From assembly GCF_022968135.1 (NCBI RefSeq), contig NZ_JALJRA010000019.1, positions 1-64,000 on the forward strand: a stretch of DNA of 64,000 nt, in the 5' to 3' direction. This stretch comes from Pseudorhizobium tarimense (lineage in GTDB: Bacteria; Pseudomonadota; Alphaproteobacteria; Rhizobiales; Rhizobiaceae). How positions within the stretch are numbered: the stretch's first letter is position 1; the number at the start of each line of letters is the position of its first letter. Below are positions 54,318-63,045 of the stretch, piece after piece. The translations under genes were made by a program, and so were the position numbers. The notes below the pieces were generated by a model. The model saw only the letters and a program-made list of their open reading frames with translations, ran no database searches and had not been told where the DNA came from.

Positions 54318-55550
54318 TTAGGTTCCGTTCCGCTTCCAGATCACGTTCAGAGCCAAGGCGATCAATTCCATCACTGCGGCCGCCGCACCAATCATCCAGA
54401 CATCACCCGCCGCGATGATCCCGGCGCCGATGGCGCTGCCTATGGAAAAGCCGAGATACATGGTGGATGTGTTGAGGGAAAGCGCGACCGAAGCCTGACT
54501 CTGGCCACCCGCGACGAGCAAACGGGCCATCTGGGCCGGAAAGAAGGACCAGACGCTGAAGCCCCATCCCGCGACGGCGAGAAGTGCCAGAAAAGCGGCA
54601 GCCTTGCCCGGCAGTGCCGGGGTTACCGCCAGAGCTGCGAAGGAGAGGGCGAGCACGACAAGTGAGAGGCTCGCAACCTTGAGCGATCCGAACCGGTCGT
54701 TGAATGCGCCCCCAGTGAAAACGCCGAGTGCCGCGAATATGCCCCAGAGCGTGACTGTTGCCGCAATGCCCCTGTCGGCGAAGCCCAGTGTCTGGGAGAG
54801 ATAAGGGGCGATATAGGGATAGGCCGTGTAGGCGCCCATCGACCAGAACAGTGTCACCGAGAGGAGTTTCAGAACGGGAGCCTGGCGGATGACGCCGATA
54901 CGGTCAGCAATGCTTACGATGGCCATATGCGCACCGGCATTGCGTCCAACGCCTGTCAGGATGCCGATAATCGCGACAGCCCCCATCGCGGCAACCATGA
55001 GGAATGTCGAGCGCCAACCGAATGCATGACCGATGATCGAACCAAGCGGCAGGCCAAGTGCAATCGCAATTGTCATGCCGCCGCTGACGATGGCAAGCGC
55101 ACGCCCCCGTTTTTCTGTCGGTACAATCATGCCGGCAAGAGCATTGGCGTTCGGCGCATAGAGACCGGCGGCGACAGCCATTAGGATACGAGCAAACATC
55201 AGCGTGCCGAACCCGGGCGCGAAAGCCGCAATCAGATTGCCGACTGTGAATATCGTCATGGCAAGCAGCAATGTGTCCCGCCGGCGCAGCCCGCCGGTAA
55301 TGACCGTTGCGATAGGAGAGCTGAGCGCTAGCACGAGGGTAAAGACAACGACAAGCATGGCCGTCTCGGAAAGGCTCATGCCCAGATCGGCAGCGATGGT
55401 CGGCAACAGGGGGGCTATCATAAAACCCTCGGTACCGATTGCGAAAGTACCGAGTGCCAGGAACCATGCCGGCAGCATGGATGGCTCGGGCTGCCCCAAA
55501 TGCTCGCCCTTCAAGGGAATGGCGGATTTCAGATCATGTTTCTGCAGCAT
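54318..55550 (-). CDS. MFS efflux transporter (AraJ/YdhP-like DHA1 family)
   Basis: A 410-residue inner-membrane exporter with 12 predicted helices. The opening PAWFLALGTFAIGTEGFMIAPLLPTIAADLGMSLSETA (in parts) and the motif GGLRRRDTLLLAMTIFTVGN are characteristic of the sugar/drug efflux DHA1 group, with MIVPTEKRGRALAIVSGG after helix 4. The ATG at 55550 has a near-perfect GGAGGTTTAC upstream. It lies 58 bp downstream of the SDR gene at 55609, probably in one operon with it. The substrate is unknown. Confidence 0.88.
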   Translation of the reverse strand: MLQKHDLKSAIPLKGEHLGQPEPSMLPAWFLALGTFAIGTEGFMIAPLLPTIAADLGMSLSETAMLVVVFTLVLALSSPIATVITGGLRRRDTLLLAMTIFTVGNLIAAFAPGFGTLMFARILMAVAAGLYAPNANALAGMIVPTEKRGRALAIVSGGMTIAIALGLPLGSIIGHAFGWRSTFLMVAAMGAVAIIGILTGVGRNAGAHMAIVSIADRIGVIRQAPVLKLLSVTLFWSMGAYTAYPYIAPYLSQTLGFADRGIAATVTLWGIFAALGVFTGGAFNDRFGSLKVASLSLVVLALSFAALAVTPALPGKAAAFLALLAVAGWGFSVWSFFPAQMARLLVAGGQSQASVALSLNTSTMYLGFSIGSAIGAGIIAAGDVWMIGAAAAVMELIALALNVIWKRNGT

Positions 55551-55608
55551 GTAAACCTCCACCAAATGCCCGGCTGCCTTGCGGGCAACCGGGTGACGGC
55601 CTGCCCTG

Positions 55609-56367
55609 TCAGACGGGGATCGGGTTGGCAGCGAGAGACCCGTTGAAGGCGTTGAAGAGCGCGTGCTCCCCGCTGCCCGGATTGTCGCGGATGGCCTTGA
55701 TTTCCTCGACATAGATTTCTTCCGATTCCGTGCCGAGGCCCTTCATGGTCTTCTCGATGAAGATGTCGAGCGGCATGGCGCGAGGATCGCCGCTCTTCTT
55801 GACGAGGTCGGTATCGACCCACGGCGGCGCGATTTCCTGGACGCGGACATTGGTGCCGCGCAGCTGGAAGCGTTGCGATAGCGCATAAGAATGCAGCGCT
55901 GCCTTGCTGGCGGAGTAGACAGCGGTGGAGGCCAGCGGAAGGTAGGCCAGAACGGACGTGTTGTGAATGATCGTGGCCTTCGGCTGAGCCTTGAGATGAT
56001 CGATCAAGGCCGAGGTCAGGCGGATCGGTCCGAGCAGATTTGTGTCAATGATGCGGCGCGACTGGTCGTCGTCGATCCTTGCGCTCGCATCGTCAAAGGG
56101 CATGATGCCGGCATTGTTGATCAGTACGTTCAGCGACGGGTAGTTCTCGATCAGCCGGGCTGCCACGCGTTCGATATCGGCAGGATCAGCGATGTCGAGC
56201 TCGATGCCCTCCATCCCCGGATTGGCAGCGGTGACCTCGTCAAGAAGTGCCTTGCGTCGCCCGGCAATGATGACCTTGTTGCCGAGCTGGTGAAAACGCT
56301 CTGCCAGGGCGCGGCCAATGCCGGACGTTCCGCCGGTGATGAAGATCGTGTTGTTCGTGAGTTGCAT
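55609..56367 (-). CDS. DltE-like SDR oxidoreductase
   Basis: A 252-residue short-chain dehydrogenase: cofactor loop FITGGTSGIGRALAERF, NADP-type basic residues GRRKALLDE, NNAGIMPFDD, and catalytic YSASKAAL with Ser in HNTSVLAYL. This is the DltE-like group that often accompanies HxlR or MarR regulators in rhizobia. The ATG at 56367 has AAGGAGAG upstream. The intergenic region toward the HxlR gene (56368-56488) holds an ACATGTAAAC motif also found before the HxlR gene. Probably first gene of a two-gene unit with the MFS exporter. Confidence 0.88.
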   Translation of the reverse strand: MQLTNNTIFITGGTSGIGRALAERFHQLGNKVIIAGRRKALLDEVTAANPGMEGIELDIADPADIERVAARLIENYPSLNVLINNAGIMPFDDASARIDDDQSRRIIDTNLLGPIRLTSALIDHLKAQPKATIIHNTSVLAYLPLASTAVYSASKAALHSYALSQRFQLRGTNVRVQEIAPPWVDTDLVKKSGDPRAMPLDIFIEKTMKGLGTESEEIYVEEIKAIRDNPGSGEHALFNAFNGSLAANPIPV

Positions 56368-56448
56368 GGGGTCTCTCCTTCTGGTCATGCGGCCAACGAC
56401 CGCGCTTCGATGGAGAGATCATGCCGCATCCCGCCGGCGACTGAAATG

Positions 56449-56458
56449 ACATGTAAAC
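56449..56458. promoter_or_regulatory. Putative HxlR-type binding motif, copy 1
   Basis: ACATGTAAAC lies 82 bp upstream of the SDR start. A one-mismatch copy (ACGTGTAAAC, 56930-56939) lies in the HxlR/MDR divergent promoter. Shared regulation is inferred. Confidence 0.35.
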
Positions 56459-56488
56459 GTCAATTTCGGACGCAGCTACTTTCGTCAT

Positions 56489-56908
56489 TCATAAGGGCGC
56501 TCGGGCATCTGTTTGTTCGGTGCGGGTCTCAGCAGCAGCCGACTCCCGCGGATCAAGGCCACGCGGCTTGCCGTACAGGCTGATATTGGCGTCACCCCAG
56601 TGTTTGAGTGCGAGCAGGATCGGCTCCATGCTACGGCCAAGCTCAGAGAGACTATATTCCACCTTTGGCGGTACCTGAGCATAGACCTTACGCTCTATCA
56701 GTCCATCGTCTTCGAGCTCACGCAACTGGTTGGTCAGCATGCGCGGCGTCACGTTGGCGATATGTTTCCGCAGCTCGTTGAACCGCAACGTTCCTGACAG
56801 CAGGTGAAAGAGCACAACAGATTTCCATTTACCGTCGATGAGGCCGATGGCGGCTTCTACCGAACAGCCGGGAGAACAATCGAAGCGAGAATGGCGGGCT
56901 TTGGCCAT
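56489..56908 (-). CDS. HxlR-family transcriptional regulator
   Basis: A 139-residue winged-helix regulator. The conserved N-terminal Cys in FDCSPGCSVEAAIGLIDGKWKSVVLFHL (in parts, Cys about 11 and 15) could sense aldehydes, quinones or oxidants, as in YodB/HypR-type members. LRFNELRKHIANVTPRMLTNQLRELEDDGL is the recognition region. It is divergent from the quinone-reductase-like gene at 57028, and the SDR-MFS pair lies downstream. It is the likely regulator of both. The intergenic region has repeats GTATACTTT (56913) and GTAAACTTT (56934) 21 bp apart. Confidence 0.88.
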   Translation of the reverse strand: MAKARHSRFDCSPGCSVEAAIGLIDGKWKSVVLFHLLSGTLRFNELRKHIANVTPRMLTNQLRELEDDGLIERKVYAQVPPKVEYSLSELGRSMEPILLALKHWGDANISLYGKPRGLDPRESAAAETRTEQTDARAPL

Positions 56909-56929
56909 AACAGTATACTTTCCGACACT

Positions 56930-56939
56930 ACGTGTAAAC
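56930..56939. promoter_or_regulatory. Putative HxlR-type binding motif, copy 2
   Basis: ACGTGTAAAC in the 119-bp divergent region between the HxlR and MDR genes, within a pair of GTAnACTTT direct repeats spaced two helical turns apart. Confidence 0.35.
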
Positions 56940-57027
56940 TTTGTGCGTATTGCGTCTCAATGATAATAGCTCATTTTAGCTCCACATCAATCGACAAGGA
57001 AGTCGATCATCATCGAAGGAGCAGATC

Positions 57028-58047
57028 ATGAAGGCCATTGGTTACAGGACGCCCGGCGCAATCGAACGCGAAGACGCGCTGCAGGACATTGAGCTTCCCC
57101 GGCCGGTTCCGACGGGCCGGGACATCCTCGTCGAGGTGAAGGCTATCTCGGTCAACCCGGTCGATACGAAAGTTCGCAAGGGCGCCAGTCCGGAAGCCGG
57201 ACAGTGGAAGGTGCTTGGCTGGGATGCGGTCGGTACTGTTGTGGAAGCCGGACCCGCAGCGAAGGACTTCAAGATTGGCGATGAGGTGTTTTACGCCGGC
57301 TCTCTAATCCGCCCCGGAGCCAACAGCCAGTTTCATCTTGTCGACGAACGCATCGTTGGCTTGAAGCCGAAGACACTCTCCGACGCCGAGGCGGCAGCCT
57401 TGCCTTTGACAGCCATCACGGCCTGGGAAATGCTGTTTGATCGACTGGATATCGGCACGCGCGTGCCGGGTGTAGCAAATGCCATCGTCATCATTGGCGG
57501 CGCTGGCGGGGTCGGCTCGATTGCCATCCAGCTCGTGCGAGCGTTGACCGATGTCACCGTCATTGCCACAGCCTCCCGGCCGGAAACGCAAAACTGGGTG
57601 AAGACGCTTGGTGCCCATCACGTGATCAATCATTCCAAGCCGATCGCGGAACAGGTGGCAGCTCTCGGCATCGGCGCGCCAGCCTTTGTCTTCTCGACGA
57701 CGGAAACCCATCGCCATCTGAAGGAAATCATCGAACTCATCGCGCCGCAGGGCCGTTTCGGATTGATCGATGATCCGGACAACCTCGATGTGCTTGGCTT
57801 CAAGCGCAAGGCAGTTTCCATCCATTGGGAGCTGATGTTTACGCGCTCGATCTTCGAGACCGCCGACATGGCCGAGCAGGGTAGGCTGCTGAACGAGGTG
57901 TCTCGTCTCACCGACGAGGGCAATATCCGGACCACCGTGACCGAAGTTTTGTCGCCGATCAACGCCGCCAATCTGCGCAAGGCCCATGCCGGCCTCGAAA
58001 GCGGTAGGACGAAGGGCAAGGTGGTGCTTGAAGGGTTTACCACCTGA
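57028..58047 (+). CDS. Zinc-independent MDR alcohol dehydrogenase/quinone reductase
   Basis: A 339-residue medium-chain reductase of the QOR-like group. GroES-like N-terminal domain (ISVNPVDTKVRKGASPEAGQ, WDAVGTVVEAG), NADP-binding VIIGGAGGVGSIAIQLVRAL, then THRHLKEIIELIAPQGRFGLID. There is no structural-zinc Cys cluster. It belongs to the 'zinc-binding alcohol dehydrogenase family' often induced by quinones. GAAGGAG precedes ATG 57028. Probably heads an operon with the monooxygenase (58141) and SDR (58490). Confidence 0.9.
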   Translation: MKAIGYRTPGAIEREDALQDIELPRPVPTGRDILVEVKAISVNPVDTKVRKGASPEAGQWKVLGWDAVGTVVEAGPAAKDFKIGDEVFYAGSLIRPGANSQFHLVDERIVGLKPKTLSDAEAAALPLTAITAWEMLFDRLDIGTRVPGVANAIVIIGGAGGVGSIAIQLVRALTDVTVIATASRPETQNWVKTLGAHHVINHSKPIAEQVAALGIGAPAFVFSTTETHRHLKEIIELIAPQGRFGLIDDPDNLDVLGFKRKAVSIHWELMFTRSIFETADMAEQGRLLNEVSRLTDEGNIRTTVTEVLSPINAANLRKAHAGLESGRTKGKVVLEGFTT

Positions 58048-58140
58048 GGCAGCCAGGTTCGAGGCAGTGAAGGTGCGACGCAGCTTTCCGCCTCTTCCAT
58101 TTCCAGCAAGTTTCTTTCTTTGAACGAAAGGATGACTGTC

Positions 58141-58449
58141 ATGAGTGTGCCACTCACTGACCAAATTGAACTCGTTGCGTTCTTGAAGGCGAAGCCGGAA
58201 AAGCGCGCAGCCCTTTTTGACGCATTGGCTGCCATAGTGCCGGAAGTCCGCAAGGAAGACGGATGCCTGCGATACGACCTGCACGTCGAGCGCGATGATC
58301 CGGACATGGCGGTTATGCTGGAAAGCTGGCGGGATGATGCCGCTCTCAATGCCCATGCCGCCGGCGCACCGTTCGAGTCGCTTGCCGAGCGTCTGGATGA
58401 CTTGCTTGCCGAACCGCTGCGTTTGCATCGACTGCAGCGACTGGCCTGA
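58141..58449 (+). CDS. Antibiotic biosynthesis monooxygenase-domain protein (YgiN-like)
   Basis: A 102-residue ABM-fold protein, a small ferredoxin-like dimer: IELVAFLKAKPEKRAALFDALAAIVPEVRKEDGCLRYDLHVERDD (in parts), then FVMLESWRDDAALNAHA-like VMLESWRDDAAL. Related YgiN acts as a quinol monooxygenase, consistent with the quinone-reductase-like gene upstream. The ATG at 58141 was chosen because GAAAGGA lies 8 nt upstream; ATG 58132 overlaps that site. Confidence 0.85.
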   Translation: MSVPLTDQIELVAFLKAKPEKRAALFDALAAIVPEVRKEDGCLRYDLHVERDDPDMAVMLESWRDDAALNAHAAGAPFESLAERLDDLLAEPLRLHRLQRLA

Positions 58450-58489
58450 CATCGCGAACGTCTTCAATTTCCCATAGAAAGGAAGAGCC

Positions 58490-59202
58490 ATGAGCTCGCT
58501 CAATCACCTTCGCGTTCTCATCGTCGGCGGCAGTTCGGGTATTGGCTTTGCCGTTGCCGAGGCGGCCGTTGCAGCCGACGCTCATGTCACCATTGCCTCC
58601 CGCTCTGAGGATAAACTGGTGACCGCCGCCCAGCAGTTGGGTCCCGGAACCGAGACCGCAGTGCTGGATACGGCGGATGAGGCGGCGCTTGAGAGCTTCT
58701 TCGCCTCACACGACGTTTTCGATCACGTGGTGGTCTCCGCAGCACAAACGCCAACCGGTCCTTTGCGCAAGCTTGCTCTCCATGACGCAAAATCGGCAAT
58801 GGAGAGCAAATTCTGGGGCGCCTATCGAGCTGCCCGTGCTGCCGGTATTGCGGAGGGGGCTCGCTGACCTTTATCTCTGGCTTCCTGAGTGAGCGGCCGT
58901 CCGCTTCCTCCGTTCTCCAGGGGGCGATCAACGCAGCGCTTGAAGGTCTGGCGCGCGGTCTTGCCCTTGAATTCTCCCCGGTGTGCGTCAACACCGTCTC
59001 ACCCGGACTGATCAACACGCCGCTGTGGTCGAGCTTGGACGACAAAACAAGGGCGGCGATGTTCAACCGCTTGTCGGAAAACCTCCCGGCAAAGATCGTC
59101 GGTAAGCCTGAGCATATCGCAAATGCGGTTACGTTCCTTATGAGGACGCCATTCGCGACCGGCTCCAATGTCCGGGTGGATGGCGGCGGCGCGATCGCCT
59201 GA
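58490..59202 (+). pseudogene. SDR-family oxidoreductase with a single-base frameshift
   Basis: An SDR of about 237 residues in two frames. Part 1 (58490 to about 58857): LIVGGSSGIGFAVAEAAVAA and VVVSAAQTPTGPL. Part 2 (about 58858-59202): LTFISGFLSERPSASSVLQGAINAALEGLARGLALEF, VNTVSPGLINTPLWSSL, and GSNVRVDGGGAIA. Around 58855-58860 the sequence reads gag-ggg-gct-cgc-TGA, where one extra base (gag-ggc-ggc-tcg-ctg) would join IAEGGSLTF. The rest is well preserved, so this may be a recent mutation or an error in a G run. Confidence 0.85.
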
Positions 59203-59227
59203 ACCTTACGCCGACACAGACTAAGGT

Positions 59228-59256
59228 GGGGGATGGCCGGCTCCGGCCATTCCCCC
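59228..59256. terminator. Strong GC hairpin between convergent SDR genes
   Basis: GGGGGATGGCCGG (59228-59240) pairs with CCGGCCATTCCCCC (59243-59256) with a 2-nt loop and one bulged T. It lies between the frameshifted SDR (plus) and the SDR at 59279 (minus). Read on the minus strand there is no T tract, so a bidirectional role is assumed from position. Confidence 0.65.
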
Positions 59257-59278
59257 AAAAGTGTCTTCAAAAGGAGGC

Positions 59279-60076
59279 TTAGCCGTGCGTGGTATACCTG
59301 TCTGCCGGGCGCGCACTGGACAGATGCGGCAACATGGTAGCCCGCGCATCCTCCCAGCGATCCCACTCGGAGGCTTCCATGAGGGAGGGGATGGTGGCGA
59401 ATTCGCCGCGATCAAGGCCTATGAGCGCTGCATCGACGAGATCCGCAGCCGACATCACCCACTCTGGCGGGAGGTTGCTTGCTGGAAGCCCGGCAATGTC
59501 CCAAAACTCGGTTCCCGTTGCGCCAGGAAGCACAACCTGAACAGTGATCCCTGTCTCGTGCAGTTCCTTGCGAAGCGACTGACTGAAGGCCAGCAGGAAG
59601 GACTTGGTGCCGCCATAGACGCCGTTCAAGATTTCTGGTCCGATCGCCACAATGGAGGAGATGTTGACAACGGTACCCTTGCCGCGCTGCCTGAAGAGCG
59701 GGACGATGGCATAGGTGAGACGCATCGGCGCCGTGACATTGATGGCCACCATGGCCTGCATCTCGGAAACGTCGGCAGTCGCCAAAGGCGCGGCACTTCC
59801 GAAACCTGCATTGTTGACGAGATGCGTGATGGTGTCGTCCTGCGCAATGACCCTTTCCACAGCCGCCAAGCCGTCTTCCGTGCCAAGATTCGCAGCCAAG
59901 GTCCGGACGGAAACGCCATAACGCTGCGTCAGGGCGTTGGCGACATCCGTCAGCCGGGCGAGATTGCGCGCCACCAGAATGAGATCGTGGCCGCGGCGGG
60001 CAAAGCGATCGGCATAGACGGCGCCGATTCCGGATGATGCGCCCGTAATCAGAACGGTTCCGTTGGTGTTGCTCAT
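59279..60076 (-). CDS. SDR-family oxidoreductase
   Basis: A 265-residue classical SDR: LITGASSGIGAVYADRFARRG, NADP-type ARN, HLVNNAGFGSAAPLATADV, VNISSIVAIGPEILNGVYGGTKSFLLAFSQSL (in parts; Ser, Tyr and Lys present). The C-terminus is TEFWDIAGLPASNLP. The ATG at 60076 has AAGGAG upstream. It is divergent from the GlxA-type regulator at 60199, which likely controls it. The substrate is unknown. Confidence 0.9.
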   Translation of the reverse strand: MSNTNGTVLITGASSGIGAVYADRFARRGHDLILVARNLARLTDVANALTQRYGVSVRTLAANLGTEDGLAAVERVIAQDDTITHLVNNAGFGSAAPLATADVSEMQAMVAINVTAPMRLTYAIVPLFRQRGKGTVVNISSIVAIGPEILNGVYGGTKSFLLAFSQSLRKELHETGITVQVVLPGATGTEFWDIAGLPASNLPPEWVMSAADLVDAALIGLDRGEFATIPSLMEASEWDRWEDARATMLPHLSSARPADRYTTHG

Positions 60077-60198
60077 AGTTGGCTCCTTCAAGGATGGATG
60101 GGGACGGGCAGTCCCGTGCTTCGATGAAATGAGATTAACTATGGACGTCCATGGCTGGAACGATATAGAAACAGCAAAAAGAGACAAAGGAGGCGGGC

Positions 60199-61161
60199 AT
60201 GCGCCACATTGGCTTCATTATGGAGGATGGGTTCCAGGTGATGGGGATGGCGGCCTTGACCGCCTTTGAATTTGCTAATGAGACCCTCGGCAGTGAGGTG
60301 TATCGCCTGACTGTCATGTCGGAGAAGGGCGGGCCGATCCGCTCGTCGCTTGGCATTTGTATCGAGACGCATCCGCTTGCAGATTTTCCGGATACGCTGA
60401 TGGTCGTCGGGGAGTTGCTGCCGAAACCCGTCTCTCCCGTGTTGAGGGACTATATCGCCCGTGCGGGTCGTGAAAGCCGCAGGGTGGCCGGTGTCTGCAC
60501 CGGCGCGTTTCTTCTGGCCGAGGCCGGCCTTCTAGATGAAAAAAGCGCAACCACCCACTGGGCTCACGCGCGCAGCCTGCAGGAGCGGTTTCCCAGCGTT
60601 AACGTCGATGACGATCGCATCTTCATCCAGGACGGCTCGATCTGGACGTCAGCAGGCATGAGTTCTGCTATTGATCTGACGCTGGCACTGATCGAAGACG
60701 ATCATGGTGCCGACCTCTCGCGGTCTATCGCCCGCAAGCTGGTGGTGTATCACCGGCGGCCTGGAGGGCAGTCGCAATTTTCCGCGCTTCTCGAACTGGA
60801 ACCGCGTTCGGACCGGGTGCGGCGTGCTCTCGTCTATGCCAAGGAGCATCTGCGCAACCCACTGACGGTGGAAGAACTGGCGGAAGCCGCAAGTCTCAGC
60901 CCACGCCAGTTCAGCCGCATCTTCCGCGAAGAGACAGGGCAATCCCCCGCCAAGGCGGTGGAGCGGCTCCGGCTGGAGGCGGCGAAGGCCATGCTGGAAG
61001 ATGGGCGCCACCCGCTCGACATTGTTGCTCGCGATACCGGCTTTGCCGACCGCGACCGGATGCGCCGCGCCTTTCTGCGCTTTTTCGGCCAGCCGCCACA
61101 AAGTCTGCGCCGCAGTCTGAAGCTGATCGAAGGTGTCGAGGATGAGGATCTTGTAGCTTGA
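60199..61161 (+). CDS. GlxA-family AraC-type regulator with DJ-1/PfpI domain
   Basis: A 320-residue regulator. Residues about 1-175 are a DJ-1/PfpI-like amidotransferase fold with the nucleophile elbow GVCTGAFLLAEAGLLD (Cys present) and TTHWAHARSL. Residues about 215-312 are a double-HTH AraC domain (LTVEELAEAASLSPRQFSRIFREETGQSPAKAVERLR in parts, then IVARDTGFADRDRMRRAFLRFFGQPP). GGAGG precedes ATG 60199. It probably senses an electrophile or metabolite and regulates the divergent SDR and the downstream hydrolase genes. Confidence 0.92.
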   Translation: MRHIGFIMEDGFQVMGMAALTAFEFANETLGSEVYRLTVMSEKGGPIRSSLGICIETHPLADFPDTLMVVGELLPKPVSPVLRDYIARAGRESRRVAGVCTGAFLLAEAGLLDEKSATTHWAHARSLQERFPSVNVDDDRIFIQDGSIWTSAGMSSAIDLTLALIEDDHGADLSRSIARKLVVYHRRPGGQSQFSALLELEPRSDRVRRALVYAKEHLRNPLTVEELAEAASLSPRQFSRIFREETGQSPAKAVERLRLEAAKAMLEDGRHPLDIVARDTGFADRDRMRRAFLRFFGQPPQSLRRSLKLIEGVEDEDLVA

Positions 61162-61173
61162 CTACCCATGTCC

Positions 61174-61199
61174 TGAAATGACGTTTCTCCATCATTTCA
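61174..61199. repeat. Inverted repeat after the GlxA-type gene
   Basis: TGAAATGA (61174-61181) and TCATTTCA (61192-61199) with a 10-nt loop. It lies 68 bp upstream of the alpha/beta hydrolase, so it may be a weak terminator or an operator. Confidence 0.4.
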
Positions 61200-61266
61200 G
61201 ACACTCCCTTTCGATCGTATCTTCCTTTCACCAACAAGCCCACGAGGTTGATGAAAGGAAACAGAC

Positions 61267-62085
61267 ATGAACCACCCGACGCAGATCGACCGGATTGAGA
61301 GCAGTCATGGCCGGCCCGCTATTCGGCTCGATGGTCCGGACGGAGGTGTTCCGCTTCTTCTCCTGCAGCGCTTTCGCGGCACCATCGATGATTGGGATCC
61401 GGCCTTTATCGCGGCAGTGTTCCGTGACCGCCGTGTTATCCGCTTCGATAGTGCCGGCATCGGTCGTTCGCAAGGCACTGTGCCGCACACGATTGGGGGC
61501 ATGGCGGCGGTTGCGGCCGAAGTAGTCTCGCTGTTGGGCCTGTCTCAGGTCGATCTGCTGGGTTGGTCGCTTGGTGCGGTCGTTGCCCAGCAGTTCGCGC
61601 TCGACTTTCCCCATCTGATCCGCCGCCTGATCGTTGCGGGCTCGAGCCCAGGGCCTGTCGCCGACGGCCCGCAGCAGCATCCGCGGGTACCGCAGGTAAT
61701 GACAAAGAGCGAGAATGATGAAGATGATTTTCTCTTCCTGTTCTATCCCCCAAGCGAATGCGCCACTGCGGAGGGTCGAGCCTCGCTCGCCCGTATCAAG
61801 TCGCAAGCTGACCGCGGGCCGGCAACATCGGCGCCGGCGCTGATGGCACAGGTGAAGGCGATCCCAGCCTGGTCAGGCGTCCTGCATCGGGACGGCGAAT
61901 TGCGACTGCCGATGTTGGTCGCCAACGGCGCGCTTGATGTGATGATCCCGGCCTATCGCTCTTATGTGCTTGCACAGCAGGCACCCGATGCCAAGCTCAT
62001 ACTGTATCCGGGTGCTGGTCACGCTTTCCTCTTCCAGGACATCGAGGGCTTTGCCCGCGATATCGAGCAGTTTCTCGAAGGCTGA
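61267..62085 (+). CDS. Alpha/beta hydrolase
   Basis: A 272-residue cytosolic alpha/beta hydrolase. Nucleophile elbow GWSLGAVVAQQF (Ser near residue 101), acid in NGALDVMIPAYRS and His in YPGAGHAFLFQD. The oxyanion region is LLLQRFRGTIDDWDP, with QRFRG where HGxG-type motifs usually read 'LxHG'. This QRFRGT subgroup often sits beside CMD/AhpD genes. GAAAGGAAA precedes ATG 61267. The next gene follows 69 bp later on the same strand. Confidence 0.88.
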   Translation: MNHPTQIDRIESSHGRPAIRLDGPDGGVPLLLLQRFRGTIDDWDPAFIAAVFRDRRVIRFDSAGIGRSQGTVPHTIGGMAAVAAEVVSLLGLSQVDLLGWSLGAVVAQQFALDFPHLIRRLIVAGSSPGPVADGPQQHPRVPQVMTKSENDEDDFLFLFYPPSECATAEGRASLARIKSQADRGPATSAPALMAQVKAIPAWSGVLHRDGELRLPMLVANGALDVMIPAYRSYVLAQQAPDAKLILYPGAGHAFLFQDIEGFARDIEQFLEG

Positions 62086-62154
62086 TCCGGCAGCAACCGG
62101 ACGCCGAATCCTCAACCTCATCAACTGACCAAAAATGGCCCAAGGAGAATGATC

Positions 62155-62691
62155 ATGTCTGCTATTGCCACTCTGTCTGATGACGAAGTCACACCACATG
62201 TTGCCGAGGTTTTTGCCGGAGAAAAGGCATCCATGGGAAAGGTGCCCAACCTCTTCCGCGTTCTCGCGCATGCTCCGGCCGCGCTGGATGTTTATACCGG
62301 CAGCAAGCGCTTTTTGCATGATGGCGTGCTAAGCCCGCAGGCGCAGGAGCAGATTGCCATTGCGGTCGCCGCTGCCAATGGCTGTGATTACTGCCTTGCC
62401 GCTCATACCGGTGCTGCCCGCGCCGTCGGTGTTTCGGCAGAAGACCGCGCCTCAGCACAGAGCGGCCGCACGTCCGATGCGAAGATCCAGGCTGTCCTTG
62501 ATCTGGCACTTGCCGTCAACGCGACGCATGGGCAAGCCTCGGCTCCGGCCCTGGAGACGGCCCGCTCCTACGGTTTGTCGGATGCGGAAATCCTGGAAAC
62601 AGTGGCGCATGTCGCAATCAATATCCTGACCAACAGCGTCAACAACATCGTTGGCACGACGCTCGATTTCCCGAAGGTCGAGCGCGTTTGA
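62155..62691 (+). CDS. Carboxymuconolactone decarboxylase-family (AhpD-like) protein
   Basis: A 178-residue CMD-fold protein. The redox/catalytic motif is NGCDYCLAAHTGAAR, CxxC followed by His as in AhpD-type peroxidase adaptors. VPNLFRVLAHAPAALDVY precedes it. Such proteins reduce peroxides or support peroxiredoxins. The ATG at 62155 is 7 nt from AAGGAG; ATG 62149 is too close. Last gene of the hydrolase-CMD unit, followed by a good terminator. Confidence 0.88.
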   Translation: MSAIATLSDDEVTPHVAEVFAGEKASMGKVPNLFRVLAHAPAALDVYTGSKRFLHDGVLSPQAQEQIAIAVAAANGCDYCLAAHTGAARAVGVSAEDRASAQSGRTSDAKIQAVLDLALAVNATHGQASAPALETARSYGLSDAEILETVAHVAINILTNSVNNIVGTTLDFPKVERV

Positions 62692-62713
62692 ACACAGTGG
62701 AGGCGAGGCAGAT

Positions 62714-62741
62714 GGGGGGCCGGATAGCGACCCCCCCTTTT
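62714..62741 (+). terminator. Rho-independent terminator
   Basis: Six G (62714-62719) pair with a run of seven C (62731-62737) over an 11-12-nt loop, followed by TTTT. It lies 23 bp after the AhpD-like gene stop. Confidence 0.75.
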
Positions 62742-63045
62742 ACTATCGCGGCTTACCGTAAGTCTCGTCAAAAAACCCGTCACACCAGTGGTAAGACTTT
62801 TCGAGATCAAGGGAATTGAATATCTTCTTGCAGTGCGAATTAGGGGGTCGACGCTTCGGTTCTGTTCAAGAGCAGTGAAGTCGTGCAATTTAGATTGATA
62901 GGTCGCAGGCGCCTTCCATCTGCCCCCGGGTCACGGATCGTGGTGAACAGGATACGGCAGGAGAGGACTATGAGTGTGCGAACCAAAGGCACTTGACGCC
63001 CGGTCGGATATATTTACTAAGTAAGAAAACTAAGGATGTGGTGTC
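62742..63045. other. Promoter region of the ROK gene
   Basis: About 300 bases without a gene. The part at 63005-63035 is AT-rich (atatatttactaagtaagaa) and probably holds the promoter and operator of the ROK gene. Nothing else is recognisable. Confidence 0.4.

Noticed and set aside
59287-59297. Near-match (TGGTATACCT) to the GntR palindrome
   Set aside because: It lies inside the C-terminal codons of an SDR gene, far from the island; likely chance.
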